Both the position numbers and the translations under genes were made by a program. The notes beneath the pieces are model-generated. The model had not been told where the DNA came from. It saw nothing but the letters and a program-made list of their open reading frames with translations, and did not search any database. A DNA stretch of 64,000 bases from Chachezhania sediminis (GTDB lineage: Bacteria; Pseudomonadota; Alphaproteobacteria; Rhodobacterales; Rhodobacteraceae), in contig NZ_VOPH01000002.1 in NCBI RefSeq assembly GCF_009765275.1, positions 434,001 through 498,000 on the forward strand. The letters are read 5' to 3'. Shown one piece after another: positions 9,869 through 19,191 of the stretch. Position 1 is the first letter of the stretch. Each line of letters begins with the position of its first letter.

Positions 9869-9883
9869 CCTGCCTGTGACCTG

Positions 9884-9919
9884 TCGGGCCCAGGCGCGCC
9901 GAACGCGCCCGGGCGGTTT
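9884..9919 (+). terminator. Hairpin between convergent MFS and cyclodeaminase-like genes
   Basis: A GC stem pairs GGCGCG with CGCGCC around a CCGAA loop and extends with CCCG/CGGG after one mismatch; it is followed by GGTTTC. It lies between two convergent stop codons, so a bidirectional terminator is likely. The T run is short. Confidence 0.45.
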
Positions 9920-10830
9920 CAGGCGTTCCAGCGATCCAGGATGTAGCGGGCGGTCATCAGGTCCAGATGCGCACCGCCGCCGTTCTTGAACAGCGTGATC
10001 GTGTCGGGCTTTGCCTGTGCGAAGGCATCCAACTGGTAGAAGTCGCCCAGAACGTCCTGCCGCCCGATCACGCCGTGGGACAGGGGGGACTTCAGTTCGC
10101 CGATATGGTCCAGCGTGGTGTCGAAGCAATCGACATAGACGCGCGACCGGAACAGCGCAGTATTGTCCGTTTCCCGCATGTCGGGGCGATAGGCGCCGAT
10201 CAGGTTCAGGTGCTGGCCGGGCCGTAGCCAGTCGCCCAGAACCACGGGTTCCGACGACATGGTGGCCGTCACGATGATGTCCGCATTTTCGACGGCATCT
10301 TCCAGATCGGTCACGGTGGTCACGCCGGGATAGGCCTTCGCGGTTTCCTCGGCGGTGGCGGGCGTCCGGCTCCACATCTGGAACTCGGCATCGGGGAAAC
10401 CGGCGCCGAAGGCCTCGATCAGGGACCGGCCGACCGTGCCGGCGCCGACGATCAGGATCTTCTTCGAATCCGGCCGGGCCAGAAGGCGCGCGGCCAGCAG
10501 GCTGTCGCCCGCGGTCTTCCATTTGGTCACGAGGTGAAAGTCGACCATCGCCTCCAGCGTGCCGTCGGTGTCGGAAAACAGGCTGACCGCCCCGTTCACC
10601 ATGGGCTTGCCGCTGGCGGGATTCTTCGGGAACACGTTCGCCGTCTTGACCAGCGATCCCATGCCGTCGATCCACGCCGACCGCGACAGAAGCGTGTCGG
10701 GGTCGCGATACAGGAACGTGTCGCCGATGGACGCCTTGGGCAGCTTGTGCCCAAGGGCCAGCGCATCGGTCAGGCCGATCCAGTCCAGCTTGGCCTCGCC
10801 TTCGGCGAAGGGGATGAAGGGTATGCTCAT
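9919..10830 (-). CDS. Ornithine cyclodeaminase/mu-crystallin family protein
   Basis: A 303-residue NAD(P)-dependent enzyme. The Rossmann signature ILIVGAGTVGRSLIEAFG lies near the middle, after an N-terminal substrate domain with a basic FHLVTKWK motif. The C-terminal part has TATMSSEPVVLGDWLRPGQH and LIGAYRPDMRE, typical for the family. Members act as ornithine cyclodeaminase, alanine dehydrogenase or ketimine reductase; the substrate is undecided. The ATG at 10828-10830 overlaps the stop of the upstream HAD gene by 4 bp (ATGA), so the two are translationally coupled. Confidence 0.88.
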   Translation of the reverse strand: MSIPFIPFAEGEAKLDWIGLTDALALGHKLPKASIGDTFLYRDPDTLLSRSAWIDGMGSLVKTANVFPKNPASGKPMVNGAVSLFSDTDGTLEAMVDFHLVTKWKTAGDSLLAARLLARPDSKKILIVGAGTVGRSLIEAFGAGFPDAEFQMWSRTPATAEETAKAYPGVTTVTDLEDAVENADIIVTATMSSEPVVLGDWLRPGQHLNLIGAYRPDMRETDNTALFRSRVYVDCFDTTLDHIGELKSPLSHGVIGRQDVLGDFYQLDAFAQAKPDTITLFKNGGGAHLDLMTARYILDRWNA

Positions 10831-11450
10831 GCCGCTTCCTCTGCTGTCAGCAGGCCTTCGGCGACCAGACGGTCGGCCCAGCCCTGCGGATGTTCGAACA
10901 GGTGCGTCTGCCAGCCGCGCGCGGCGGCAGTGGCGATGTTGTCGGCCCGGTCGTCGGCGAACAGAAGGCTTTCGGGGGCCAGTCCGCAATCGGCCTCGAC
11001 CATTTCATAGATCGCGTGGTCCGGCTTGATCATCGCCATGTGGCCGGAGACGTACTTGCGGTCGAACCCTTCCAGGAACGGATAGGCGGTGCAGGCGGTC
11101 TCGAAGGTCTGGATGCCGAAATTGGTCAGGGCAAAGACCGGCACCCCCTTGGCCCGCAGCGCGTCGCGCAGGCGGACCGAATGGGGGATCGCGGGGCTGG
11201 CCAGTTCCAGCCACTTGTCGTGCCAGGTCTGGATCTCGTCCTGCCAGTCGGGGTGTAGCGCGCGGGTTTCGGCGATCACCGTCGCGAAATCCTCGCCCAG
11301 GTCGAGGCGTTCATTCATCGCCAGCAGGTCGACCGCGGCGAAAGCCTCCTTCCGCCGCGCCTCTCCGAAGGTCCGGTCATAGTACCGTTCGGGATTCCAC
11401 TCGATCAGCACGTTTCCGATGTCGAAGATGACCGCTTCGATCTTGCCCAT
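10827..11450 (-). CDS. HAD-family hydrolase
   Basis: A 207-residue haloacid dehalogenase-like protein. Motif I is FDIGNVLIEWNPERYY at about residues 8-23, with the first Asp as predicted nucleophile and Gly-Asn in place of the second Asp, as in the YihX/2-haloacid dehalogenase branch. Motif II is ALTNFG and motif IV is LLFADDRADNIATA. It probably dephosphorylates a small molecule. The ATG at 11450 follows a GGAG site by 8 bp; an upstream in-frame ATG lacks one. It lies 10 bp downstream of fghA and overlaps the next gene by 4 bp, giving an fghA-HAD-cyclodeaminase unit. Confidence 0.88.
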   Translation of the reverse strand: MGKIEAVIFDIGNVLIEWNPERYYDRTFGEARRKEAFAAVDLLAMNERLDLGEDFATVIAETRALHPDWQDEIQTWHDKWLELASPAIPHSVRLRDALRAKGVPVFALTNFGIQTFETACTAYPFLEGFDRKYVSGHMAMIKPDHAIYEMVEADCGLAPESLLFADDRADNIATAAARGWQTHLFEHPQGWADRLVAEGLLTAEEAA

Positions 11451-11460
11451 GGGCCGCTCC

Positions 11461-12291
11461 TCAGGCGTAGAGAGCCTCGGCATGGAAGGCTATGTGCTCT
11501 TCCATGAAGCTCATCATGAAGAAATAGGAATGGTCGTATCCCTTCTGCATCCGGAACGCGCCTTCCTGGCGGCGGGCGGCCATGGCGGCGGACAGGGTTT
11601 CGGGCTTCAGCAGGTCCAGGAACTGGTCCTTGGTGCCGGTGTCGACCAGAACGGGACCGTCGAAGCCCCTGTCGGCCATCAGCAGGCTGGCGTCATGGGC
11701 GGCCCACTTCGTCTCGTCCGCGCCGAGGTAGGCCTTGAACTGCTTGCGGCCCCAGTCCGACGCGGTCGGGTTGCAGATCGGCGCGAAGGCCGAAACCGAT
11801 TTGAAGCGGCCCGGCAGCGACATCGCCAGCGTCAGCGCACCGTGCCCGCCCATCGAATGGCCGGTGATCGCCTGGCGCTCCATGTCCAGCGGGAATTCGT
11901 TGCCCAGAAGGTCCGGCAGTTCGTTCGCCACATAGTCCCACATGCGGAAATGCGGCGCCCAGGGCTTTTCGGTCGCGTTCACGTAGAAGCCCGCACCCTG
12001 ACCCAGATCGTATGCGTCGTCATTGGCCACGCCTTCGCCCCGGGGCGAGGTGTCGGGGAAGACCAGCGCGATCCCGTTTTCGGCGGCAAAGCCCTGGGCC
12101 GCGGCCTTGGTCATCGCGTTTTCGTGGGTGCAGGTCAGGCCCGACAGATACCACAGGACCGGAACGGGTCCGTCCTGTGCCTCGGGCGGCAGGTACAGAC
12201 CGAAGGTCATGTCACAGGAACAGGCGGACGAAGCGTGGGTATAGACGCCCTGGACGCCACCGAAACAGGTGTTTTCCGAAACCGTTTTCAT
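11461..12291 (-). CDS. fghA: S-formylglutathione hydrolase
   Basis: FghA (esterase D family) hydrolyses S-formylglutathione to formate and glutathione in glutathione-dependent formaldehyde detoxification. The nucleophile elbow is GHSMGGHG near residue 147, the acid is in DTGTKDQFL and the histidine in GYDHSYFF. The N-terminal part has WYLSGLTCTHENAMTKA and FPDTSPRGEG, both diagnostic. The length of 276 residues is normal. The glutathione-dependent formaldehyde dehydrogenase partner is not in the window. A formate dehydrogenase alpha subunit is encoded 33 kb away. Confidence 0.95.
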   Translation of the reverse strand: MKTVSENTCFGGVQGVYTHASSACSCDMTFGLYLPPEAQDGPVPVLWYLSGLTCTHENAMTKAAAQGFAAENGIALVFPDTSPRGEGVANDDAYDLGQGAGFYVNATEKPWAPHFRMWDYVANELPDLLGNEFPLDMERQAITGHSMGGHGALTLAMSLPGRFKSVSAFAPICNPTASDWGRKQFKAYLGADETKWAAHDASLLMADRGFDGPVLVDTGTKDQFLDLLKPETLSAAMAARRQEGAFRMQKGYDHSYFFMMSFMEEHIAFHAEALYA

Positions 12292-12403
12292 GCGAGTTCT
12301 CCCGTGAATGCGGGGATTGGGTAGCGCCTTGGGCCCGCGCGGTCCAGCCGTGGGGCCGGGGCAGGCTGATTTGTCCCGCCCGGCCCGCCGGACATCCTAT
12401 GCG

Positions 12404-13330
12404 TCACGGGGTGACCCAGGCGATGACCAGCGGCAGCGTCACGATGGACACGATGGTGGAAATCAGGATCGAGGTCGAGACCCGCACCGGCGCGATGCGA
12501 TAGTGCTGGGCCAGCATGAACACGTTGTTGGCCACCGGCATCGCCGCGGCGGAAATGACGATGGCCGCCGCGAACGGGTCCAGGGGGATGATGTAAAGGA
12601 CCGAGATGGCGACCAGCACCGGGTGAAGCACCAGTTTGCAGAAGCTGAGCCAGCCGGCGATGAACGGCCGTTCCGCTGACCGTCCGGCCAGCGAGGCGCC
12701 GATGGCGAACAGCGCACCGGGCGTTGCGGCGCCGGCCAGGATGGACACGGCATTGGTCATGGCTTCGGGCTGGGGCAGCTTCAGGATCGACCAGCCCAGG
12801 CCCACCACCAGCGACACGATCATCGGGTTCTTCAGAAGCCCCATTCCCGCCATCCGGAAGGACGCCAGGCTGACATGGCCGGACCGCGCGGCGTTGATCA
12901 GGATGACGATCAGGCTGGAAAAGACGATCAGGTCCACCGACAGGACCAGCATCAGGGGCGGGATCGCCTCGGGCCCGAACAGAAGCAGGAACATCGGCAG
13001 GCCCAGGAAGCCCACGTTGCCGATGGCGGCGCACTGCGCCTCGATCGCGGCGGTCTGGACGTTCTGGCGGCGGACGAAGGCCACCGCCATGGCGATGACA
13101 TAGACCCCGACCGTGCCGATCAGGTAGGCCCAGACCAGCCGGGGATCGAAGATCTCGGCCACCGGAAGGGCGGCGGAGAACTTGAAGATCAGGGCCGACA
13201 GCGGGAAGAAGAAGACGAACTTGGTCAGGGACGCGGTCCCGGCCTCGTCGATGAAGCGTGCCTTGCCCGCACCGTAGCCAAGCCCGATGATGACAAAGAA
13301 CGGCAGGGTGCGCAGGAAGATATCGAGCAT
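12404..13330 (-). CDS. AEC-family transporter
   Basis: A 308-residue membrane protein with about ten hydrophobic segments, in the auxin efflux carrier family (membrane transport protein). The N-terminus FFVIIGLGYGAGKARFID and the first-half motif GLPMFLLLFGPEAIPPLML are typical. Bacterial members transport malonate, malate or related anions; the substrate here is not known. It is separated from fghA by 110 bp and from the following hydrolase by 77 bp, all on the minus strand, so it may be transcribed alone. Confidence 0.88.
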   Translation of the reverse strand: MLDIFLRTLPFFVIIGLGYGAGKARFIDEAGTASLTKFVFFFPLSALIFKFSAALPVAEIFDPRLVWAYLIGTVGVYVIAMAVAFVRRQNVQTAAIEAQCAAIGNVGFLGLPMFLLLFGPEAIPPLMLVLSVDLIVFSSLIVILINAARSGHVSLASFRMAGMGLLKNPMIVSLVVGLGWSILKLPQPEAMTNAVSILAGAATPGALFAIGASLAGRSAERPFIAGWLSFCKLVLHPVLVAISVLYIIPLDPFAAAIVISAAAMPVANNVFMLAQHYRIAPVRVSTSILISTIVSIVTLPLVIAWVTP

Positions 13331-13407
13331 GTCCGAGGGTTAGCCGCCCGAAGCCCGTCGGGCAAGGGCGCAACCTGCAGGACAGGCCTGCGTTTCTGAA
13401 CGTGTGT

Positions 13408-14211
13408 TCAGGCGCACAGGAAATCGGTGACGGCCGCCAGCGTTTCTTCCGCCTTCAGGATCCGGTTGTGACCAAGGCCCGCGGTTTTGACCACGGTCGC
13501 CCCGGGCCACCGGGCGGCGATGGCGTCCCCGTCGGACTGCTGCACCCGGTCGTCGTCGGCGTCATAGATCGCCAGCATGTCGGCGCCGTCTTCTGGGGCG
13601 AAGCTGATTCCGCCCGCGATGTCCGACCAGCGCGTCTGGAACTGCAGGCTCAGCGAGAACTTCACATGCTCCAGCGCCTCTTCCGTGACGCCGTTGGCGC
13701 GCATCGTATTCAGCGGCGGGTAGGGAAAGAAGGGGGCGGCGATCACGCCGTACCTGCGGGCGGTCACGCCATAAAGCGCGCGGGACCGCATCATGCCAAG
13801 ACCCCCGGCGGAATGGCCGATCAGCCCGTGCACCGGCCGATCCAGAACGGCGCAGATGTCCCGGGTGTCGGACATGAAGGTGCTGAAGCCGATCTGCTCG
13901 GGCGCCGCATCGCCGTGGCCGCCGGCATCGAAGAACACCGCGCGAAAGCCGTTTTCGGCCAGGCGGTGCGCCAGCGGTGCCATCTGCGATCCACGCCCGC
14001 CATAGCCGTGGACCAGCACGACCAGGGGGCCTTCGCCCACCGACCAGGCCGGGCGGCTGTCCCCGGGGCCGAAGCGGAAGGGTTCGGTGCCGTCGAACAA
14101 CGCTGCGTCCTGCGGGCGCAGCGGCATCACCTCGGCCTTGCCCATGTGCGAGGCCAGGACGCCCGCAAGTTCGAGCGCGGGAGAGGTTCGGCGGTTCAGT
14201 TCCATGCTCAT
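13408..14211 (-). CDS. Alpha/beta hydrolase
   Basis: A hydrolase of about 267 residues. The oxyanion-hole motif LVHGYGGRGSQM is followed by the nucleophile elbow IGHSAGGLG; candidate acid and base are in IYDADDDRV and GLGHNRIL. There is no signal peptide, so it acts in the cytoplasm; the substrate is unknown. The start is uncertain: ATG codons at 14211 and 14205 both fit, and an AGGA about 8 bp upstream favours 14211. A strong hairpin lies just upstream between this gene and mbfA. Confidence 0.82.
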   Translation of the reverse strand: MSMELNRRTSPALELAGVLASHMGKAEVMPLRPQDAALFDGTEPFRFGPGDSRPAWSVGEGPLVVLVHGYGGRGSQMAPLAHRLAENGFRAVFFDAGGHGDAAPEQIGFSTFMSDTRDICAVLDRPVHGLIGHSAGGLGMMRSRALYGVTARRYGVIAAPFFPYPPLNTMRANGVTEEALEHVKFSLSLQFQTRWSDIAGGISFAPEDGADMLAIYDADDDRVQQSDGDAIAARWPGATVVKTAGLGHNRILKAEETLAAVTDFLCA

Positions 14212-14237
14212 GACGGCGGCGTCCTGTGGGTCATTTT

Positions 14238-14261
14238 CCGGACCCTTGCGGCAGGGTCCGG
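14238..14261 (-). other. Perfect 9-bp stem-loop ahead of the hydrolase gene
   Basis: CCGGACCCT pairs perfectly with AGGGTCCGG around a six-base loop. On the minus strand it is followed by AAAATG rather than a T run. It is therefore not a standard intrinsic terminator, but could be a processing site or leader structure between mbfA and the hydrolase. Confidence 0.5.
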
Positions 14262-14322
14262 GCCAAGACTTCCCCTTGCTGCACCGCGGCGTCAATGATC
14301 GCCGGGATAAAGGGACGTACCG

Positions 14323-15297
14323 TCACCCGCTGCCGATCAGGATCCCGGCGCCCAGCACCAGCGCACCGCCGACCACGACCTGGAAGGCGGACCGCCAGAA
14401 CGGCGTATGCATGTACCGGTTCTGGATCCAGGCGATGGCCCAGAGTTCCACGATCACGACGCAGATCGCGATGCTTGTGGCGGTCCAGAAGTCGGGGATC
14501 AGGTAGGGCATCGCATGGCCCAGCCCACCCACGGCCGTCATCACGCCCGAGGCGATCCCGCGCTTGACCGGCGATCCGCGGCCCGACAGTTCGCCGTCGT
14601 CCGATGCTGCCTCGGTAAAGCCCATCGAGATGCCGGCGCCCACAGAAGCCGCAAGCCCCACAAGTAGTGTCGTCCAGGAATTGTGCGTGGCAAAGGCGGT
14701 GGCGAAGATCGGCGCCAGCGTCGACACCGACCCGTCCATCAGCCCCGCCAGCCCCGGCTGGATCCAGGTCAGGATGAACTGACGCTTGTCCGCGGCCTCT
14801 TCGCTGTTCAGGGCATCGGTATCCAGGTATTCCCGCGCCAGGTCGTCGGCCACCACCTGGTGACCGGCTTCTGCCGCGGCCAGGAAGCCCAAAAGCTTGC
14901 GCGTCTGGCTGTCCTGTGTGCGCTGGGCGGCGGCGACATAGAAGCGTTCGGCGTCCCGCTCCATCGCTTCGGCTTCCTCGCGGATCCGTTCGATCCCCAG
15001 GTTTTCGACCAGCCAGATCGGGCGACGGGTATAATAGCCGGCTACATGTTCCCGCCGGATCAGCGGAATCACCTTGCCGAAGCGCTGTTCGTGCAGGCGG
15101 ATCAACCGCTCGCGGTGATCGTCCTCTTCGGCGGCCATACCGTCGAAGATCTTGGCCGTGGACGGAAATTCTTCCCGAAGTCGTTCGGCATAACCGCGGT
15201 AGATGCGGGCGTCGTCCTCTTCGGACGAAATCGCCAGCGCCACGATTTCCTGTTCGGTCAGATCCCGGAATTGCTTGCGTTGGGACAGAAACCGCAT
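14323..15297 (-). CDS. mbfA: MbfA: membrane-bound ferritin with VIT1/CCC1 iron-transport domain
   Basis: A 324-residue protein with two parts. Residues 1 to about 165 form a ferritin-like (rubrerythrin-type) four-helix domain with metal-ligand motifs SSEEDDARIY, AAEEDDHRERL and AAAEAGHQVV. Residues from about 180 to the end hold five hydrophobic segments of the VIT1/CCC1 family (GLMDGSVSTLAP, GAGISMGFTEAASDDGE). Such proteins, called MbfA in Agrobacterium and Bradyrhizobium, export iron and protect from iron and peroxide stress under Irr control. A small inverted repeat lies about 33 bp upstream and could be an operator. The gene is monocistronic and diverges from a GST gene. Confidence 0.92.
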   Translation of the reverse strand: MRFLSQRKQFRDLTEQEIVALAISSEEDDARIYRGYAERLREEFPSTAKIFDGMAAEEDDHRERLIRLHEQRFGKVIPLIRREHVAGYYTRRPIWLVENLGIERIREEAEAMERDAERFYVAAAQRTQDSQTRKLLGFLAAAEAGHQVVADDLAREYLDTDALNSEEAADKRQFILTWIQPGLAGLMDGSVSTLAPIFATAFATHNSWTTLLVGLAASVGAGISMGFTEAASDDGELSGRGSPVKRGIASGVMTAVGGLGHAMPYLIPDFWTATSIAICVVIVELWAIAWIQNRYMHTPFWRSAFQVVVGGALVLGAGILIGSG

Positions 15298-15329
15298 GCT
15301 CCGTTCGCTCCCTGCTCGATGGGGTTAAA

Positions 15330-15344
15330 TGCGTCTTATTCGCA
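15330..15344. promoter_or_regulatory. Candidate metal-regulator operator upstream of mbfA
   Basis: TGCG and CGCA form an inverted repeat with a 7-bp AT-rich spacer, 33 bp ahead of the mbfA start. mbfA orthologues are controlled by iron, so this is a possible regulator site. It does not match the Irr box I know from rhizobia. Confidence 0.3.
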
Positions 15345-15500
15345 ACTGGCGCGAAAGGACGCCGTCACCCACCAAGGTGCGGTGCGGCCGCGCCCCCGTC
15401 AATGCGACCCATCGGAACATCGTGTGGATGGACGGGACATGGACAGGGCGGGGGGCGCTGTCTACGGTCCGGCCCAACGGTTCGGAGAGGAGACCTCGCA

Positions 15501-16112
15501 GTGAAGCTATACTATTCCCCGTCATCCCCCTTTGTCCGGAAGGTGTTGGTCGTCGCGCACGAGACCGGACAGGCGGATGATCTCGCGCTGGTCGAGATTT
15601 CGACCACGTCCATCGCCCCGTCCGAGGAGCTGCGTGCCCAGAACCCGCTGGCCAAGCTGCCGGCCCTGGCGCGCGACGACGGGCCCGCGATCTATGATAG
15701 CCGCGTCATTTGTGCCTTCCTCGACGACCGCGCCGGTGCGGGCCTTTACGGCACTGGCCCCGCCCAGTGGGAGATGCGCACGCTGGAGGCGACCTGTGAC
15801 GGAATCCTCGATGCCGCGGTGCTGATGGTCTACGAAAGCCGGGTCCGCCCCGAGGACAAGCGTTTCGACGGCTGGGTCGAAGCGCAATGGGGCAAGGTGG
15901 TCAGCGGCCTGAAGGGGATCGAGGATCGCTGGATGGGCCACCTGAGCGGCAAGCTGAACATCGGCCAGATCGGCCTGGGCTGCGCATTGGGCTATCTCGA
16001 CCTTCGTCACGGCCCGCGCGACTGGCGTCAGCACGTTCCTGCCCTTGCGGCATGGTACGAAACCTTTGGCGCACGGCCGTCGATGGAGGCCACGAAACCG
16101 CCCGCGGCCTGA
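15501..16112 (+). CDS. Glutathione S-transferase family protein
   Basis: A 203-residue protein that starts at a GTG preceded by a strong GGAGAGGAG site. The N-terminal thioredoxin-like domain opens with KLYYSPSSPFVRKVLVVAHE, with Ser as probable glutathione-contact residue, followed by NPLAKLPALARDDG (cis-proline region) and YDSRVICAFLD. The C-terminal helical domain follows. The substrate is unknown. The gene is followed by a strong terminator, so it is a single-gene unit ahead of petABC. Confidence 0.9.
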   Translation: MKLYYSPSSPFVRKVLVVAHETGQADDLALVEISTTSIAPSEELRAQNPLAKLPALARDDGPAIYDSRVICAFLDDRAGAGLYGTGPAQWEMRTLEATCDGILDAAVLMVYESRVRPEDKRFDGWVEAQWGKVVSGLKGIEDRWMGHLSGKLNIGQIGLGCALGYLDLRHGPRDWRQHVPALAAWYETFGARPSMEATKPPAA

Positions 16113-16189
16113 GTCGACTGCCGAGTCGATCCTTGCGAAGACCCCCGAGTCGACCCGGCCGAACCTGTGTCGGACCACGACCGGAACGC

Positions 16190-16222
16190 GACGGCCCGCG
16201 GCGGGCCGTCACATCGTTTTTT
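16190..16222 (+). terminator. Intrinsic terminator of the GST gene
   Basis: GACGGCCCG pairs perfectly with CGGGCCGTC around a 3-base loop (9 bp stem at 16190-16210). A six-T run follows after a short gap at 16216-16221. It separates the GST gene from the petABC operon. Confidence 0.75.
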
Positions 16223-16383
16223 CTACATCTTTGGGTGCAGTACAGGGATCTTGGGGCCTCCTGCGCGGCTTTGACCGCTGGACGAACGATATCGTCGCCG
16301 ATACAGGAAGTCTTTGAAACGCTTCCGCTCACGCGGTCGAGAGGTATAAGGCCCCAAGGGTCACGGAACTGGAGAGAAACCTC

Positions 16384-16944
16384 GTGTCACACGCAGAAGA
16401 CCACGACGAAGACCGCCGGGATTTCCTTTACTACGCAACCGCCGGCGCCGGAGCCGTGGTCGCCGGTGCCGCGATATGGCCGCTGGTGAACCAGATGAAT
16501 CCCTCGGCCGACGTCCAGGCAATGTCGTCGATCCGTGTCGACATCGCCGGCGTCGAGGAAGGCACCCAGCTGACCGTCAAATGGCGCGGCAAGCCCGTGT
16601 TCATCCGTCACCGCACGGACGAAGACATCGAACTGGCCCGCGCCGTCCAGATCAGCGATCTGCAGGATCCCATCGACCGGAACGAGAACAAGCCGGGCCT
16701 GCCCGCCACGGACGAAAACCGCACGCTGGATGCGGACGGCCGCTGGCTGGTGATGATCGGCGTCTGCACCCACCTGGGTTGCGTTCCCGTCGGCGATCGC
16801 TCGGGCGATTTCGAAGGCTGGTTCTGCCCCTGTCACGGGTCGCACTATGATACGGCCGGGCGGATCCGCCGCGGGCCGGCACCGCGGAACCTGGAAGTTC
16901 CGATCTCCGCCTTCGATGGCGAGACCACGATTGTTCTGGGATAA
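16384..16944 (+). CDS. petA: Ubiquinol-cytochrome c reductase, Rieske iron-sulfur subunit
   Basis: The Rieske protein of the cytochrome bc1 complex, which passes electrons from ubiquinol to cytochrome c1. An N-terminal [20 protein letters not shown] acts as Tat-type signal and membrane anchor. The 2Fe-2S ligands are in CTHLGCVP (about residue 128) and CPCHGSHYD (about residue 148). The protein is 186 residues, normal for alphaproteobacteria, and starts at a GTG with a GGAGAG site upstream. petB follows after 12 bp. The 170 bp between the GST terminator and the start must hold the operon promoter: a TATAAG at 16345-16350 is a possible -10 element, but no matching -35 is clear. Confidence 0.97.
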   Translation: MSHAEDHDEDRRDFLYYATAGAGAVVAGAAIWPLVNQMNPSADVQAMSSIRVDIAGVEEGTQLTVKWRGKPVFIRHRTDEDIELARAVQISDLQDPIDRNENKPGLPATDENRTLDADGRWLVMIGVCTHLGCVPVGDRSGDFEGWFCPCHGSHYDTAGRIRRGPAPRNLEVPISAFDGETTIVLG

Positions 16945-16956
16945 GGGAACGCGCTG

Positions 16957-18300
16957 ATGTCCGGAATTCCGCACGACCACTACGAACCGAAGACCGGTAT
17001 CGAAAAGTGGATCCACACCCGCCTGCCGATCGTTGGTCTGCTTTACGACACGATCATGATCCCGACGCCGAAGAACCTGAACTGGATGTGGATCTGGGGC
17101 ATCGTCCTGGCATTCTGCCTGGCGCTTCAGATCGCGACGGGCGTCGTCCTGGTGATGCACTACACCCCGCATGTCGACCTGGCCTTCGCGTCGGTCGAAC
17201 ACATCATGCGTGACGTGAACGGCGGCTTCATGCTGCGCTATCTGCATGCCAACGGCGCTTCGCTGTTCTTCTTCGCCGTCTACATCCACATCTTCCGCGG
17301 TCTCTACTACGGGTCCTACAAGTCCCCGCGGGAAATTACGTGGATCGTCGGCATGCTTATCTACCTGCTTATGATGGCCACCGGCTTCCTCGGTTACGTG
17401 CTGCCGTGGGGCCAGATGTCCTTCTGGGGCGCGACCGTGATCACCGGCCTGTTCGGCGCCATCCCCTTCGTGGGCGACGCGCTGCAGACCTGGCTGCTGG
17501 GCGGGCCCGCCGTGGACAACGCCACGCTGAACCGCTTCTTCTCGCTGCACTACCTGCTGCCCTTCGTCATTGCGGGCCTGGTGATCGTGCACATCTGGGC
17601 CTTCCACAACACCGGCAACAACAACCCCACGGGTGTTGACGTCCGCAAGGGGTCGAAGGCCGAGGTCGAGAAGGACACCGTTCCGTTCTGGCCCTACTAC
17701 ATCATCAAGGACTTCTTCGCCCTGGCGGTGATCCTGCTGATCTTCTGGGCCGTCGTCGGCTTCATGCCGAACTACCTGGGCCACCCCGACAACTATGTCG
17801 AAGCCAACCCGCTGGCCACGCCGGCGCACATCGTCCCCGAATGGTACTTCCTGCCGTTCTACGCGATGCTGCGTGCCATCACCGACGATCTGTGGATCTC
17901 GCAATTCGCCAAGTTCATCACGGGCGGCATCATCGACGCGAAGTTCCTGGGCGTGCTGGTCATGTTCGGCTCGATCCTGATGCTGGCGCTGGTGCCCTGG
18001 CTGGATACCTCGCGGGTCCGTTCGGGCCGCTACCGGCCGATGTTCCGCTGGTGGTTCTGGCTGCTGGTCGTCGACTTCATCATGCTGATGTGGCTGGGGG
18101 CCATGCCTGCCGAGGAGCCCTATACCTCGCTGGCCGCCATCGGTGCCGCCTACTGGTTCGGTTACTTCCTGATCGTCCTGCCCGTCCTGGGCGTGATCGA
18201 GAAGCCCGATCCGATCCCGGCGACGATCGAGGAAGACTTCGAGGCGCATCTTGCCAAACACAAAGCGGCCGACAGCGCCCAAGCGACACCTGCAGAGTGA
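16957..18300 (+). CDS. petB: Cytochrome b of the bc1 complex
   Basis: A 447-residue membrane protein with eight transmembrane helices, binding two b-type hemes. Heme-ligand histidines are seen in [22 protein letters not shown] and in [21 protein letters not shown] (each motif continuous in the sequence). The ubiquinol-oxidation site motif PEWY is at about residue 294 ([17 protein letters not shown]). This is the full-length fused cytochrome b, not the split b6/subunit IV form. It lies between petA and petC in the standard order; petC starts 23 bp downstream. Confidence 0.98.
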   Translation: MSGIPHDHYEPKTGIEKWIHTRLPIVGLLYDTIMIPTPKNLNWMWIWGIVLAFCLALQIATGVVLVMHYTPHVDLAFASVEHIMRDVNGGFMLRYLHANGASLFFFAVYIHIFRGLYYGSYKSPREITWIVGMLIYLLMMATGFLGYVLPWGQMSFWGATVITGLFGAIPFVGDALQTWLLGGPAVDNATLNRFFSLHYLLPFVIAGLVIVHIWAFHNTGNNNPTGVDVRKGSKAEVEKDTVPFWPYYIIKDFFALAVILLIFWAVVGFMPNYLGHPDNYVEANPLATPAHIVPEWYFLPFYAMLRAITDDLWISQFAKFITGGIIDAKFLGVLVMFGSILMLALVPWLDTSRVRSGRYRPMFRWWFWLLVVDFIMLMWLGAMPAEEPYTSLAAIGAAYWFGYFLIVLPVLGVIEKPDPIPATIEEDFEAHLAKHKAADSAQATPAE

Positions 18301-18323
18301 CAGGCCAGGGAACGACAAGGACG

Positions 18324-19133
18324 ATGCACATGTTCAAGCAACTCGCATTCGGAGCCGCCGCGGTCCTGTCCATGGGGCTGGCAACGGTCGCCTACGCCGC
18401 GGAAGAGGGTGGCGGCCATAGCGGCGGCCATGTCGAGGACGTCCGGTTCCCCTTCGAAGGGCCGTTCGGCGTCTACGATCAGAACCAGCTGCAACGCGGC
18501 CTGCAGATCTACACCGAAGTCTGCTCTGCGTGCCACGGCCTGCGCTATGTCGCGTTCCGGACGCTGGCGGATCAGGATGGCCCGGGACTGTCCGAAGCCG
18601 AGGTTCGCGCCTATTCCGCGAACTACAATGTGACGGACAAGGAAACCGAAGAAGACCGCGTCGCGATCCCGTCGGACCACTTCCCGCACGTGACCTCGAT
18701 GAATGCGCCCGACCTCAGCCTCGTGGCCAAGTCGCGCGCCGGGTTCCACGGCCCCTACGGCACCGGCTTGTCGCAGCTGTTCAACGGCATCGGCGGCCCG
18801 GAATACATCTACTCGCTGATGACCGGCTACACCGGCGTTCAGCAGGAACAGGCCGGCCGGCTGTACTACGAGAACACCGCTTTCCCGAGCGGCTGGATCT
18901 CCATGCCGCCGCCGCTGTCGGGTGAGGACGTGGAGTTCGTCGACGGCTCGCCCAACGACCTGCATAACGAGGCGATGGACATCGCGGCCTTCCTGATGTG
19001 GACCGCCGAGCCGAAGATGATGGCCCGCAAGCAGGCCGGATTTGTCGGTGTGCTGTTCCTGGTGGTGCTATCGGTGCTGCTTTACTGGACCAACAAGCGC
19101 ATCTGGGCCGGGATCAAGGGCAAGAAGGCCTGA
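18324..19133 (+). CDS. petC: Cytochrome c1 of the bc1 complex
   Basis: Cytochrome c1 accepts electrons from the Rieske protein and passes them to soluble or membrane cytochrome c. An N-terminal Sec signal ends at AYAAEEGG. The covalent heme site is CSACH at about residue 67, and [19 protein letters not shown] carries the probable methionine ligand. A single transmembrane helix near the C-terminus ([17 protein letters not shown]) anchors the protein. Length is 269 residues. The ATG at 18330 is an alternative start, as the AAGGA site is better spaced for it. A strong terminator follows after 20 bp. Confidence 0.96.
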   Translation: MHMFKQLAFGAAAVLSMGLATVAYAAEEGGGHSGGHVEDVRFPFEGPFGVYDQNQLQRGLQIYTEVCSACHGLRYVAFRTLADQDGPGLSEAEVRAYSANYNVTDKETEEDRVAIPSDHFPHVTSMNAPDLSLVAKSRAGFHGPYGTGLSQLFNGIGGPEYIYSLMTGYTGVQQEQAGRLYYENTAFPSGWISMPPPLSGEDVEFVDGSPNDLHNEAMDIAAFLMWTAEPKMMARKQAGFVGVLFLVVLSVLLYWTNKRIWAGIKGKKA

Positions 19134-19153
19134 TCCCTCCGCTCGCTGGATTA

Positions 19154-19191
19154 CGAAGACAGCCCCGTGCCTCTGGCCGGGGCTGTTTTCG
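19154..19191 (+). terminator. Intrinsic terminator of petABC
   Basis: CAGCCCCG (19160-19167) pairs with CGGGGCTG (19178-19185) around a 10-base loop. Flanking GAAGA and TTTTC extend the stem, and a TTTT run follows the core. The A run on the other side could make it bidirectional. Confidence 0.88.

Noticed and set aside
14238-14261. Intrinsic terminator of mbfA
   Set aside because: The stem is perfect, but A residues rather than T residues follow on the transcribed strand.
16387-18318. 643-codon open frame opposite petA and petB
   Set aside because: It is a shadow of two unmistakable respiratory genes and is composed mainly of Asp, His, Gln and Arg.
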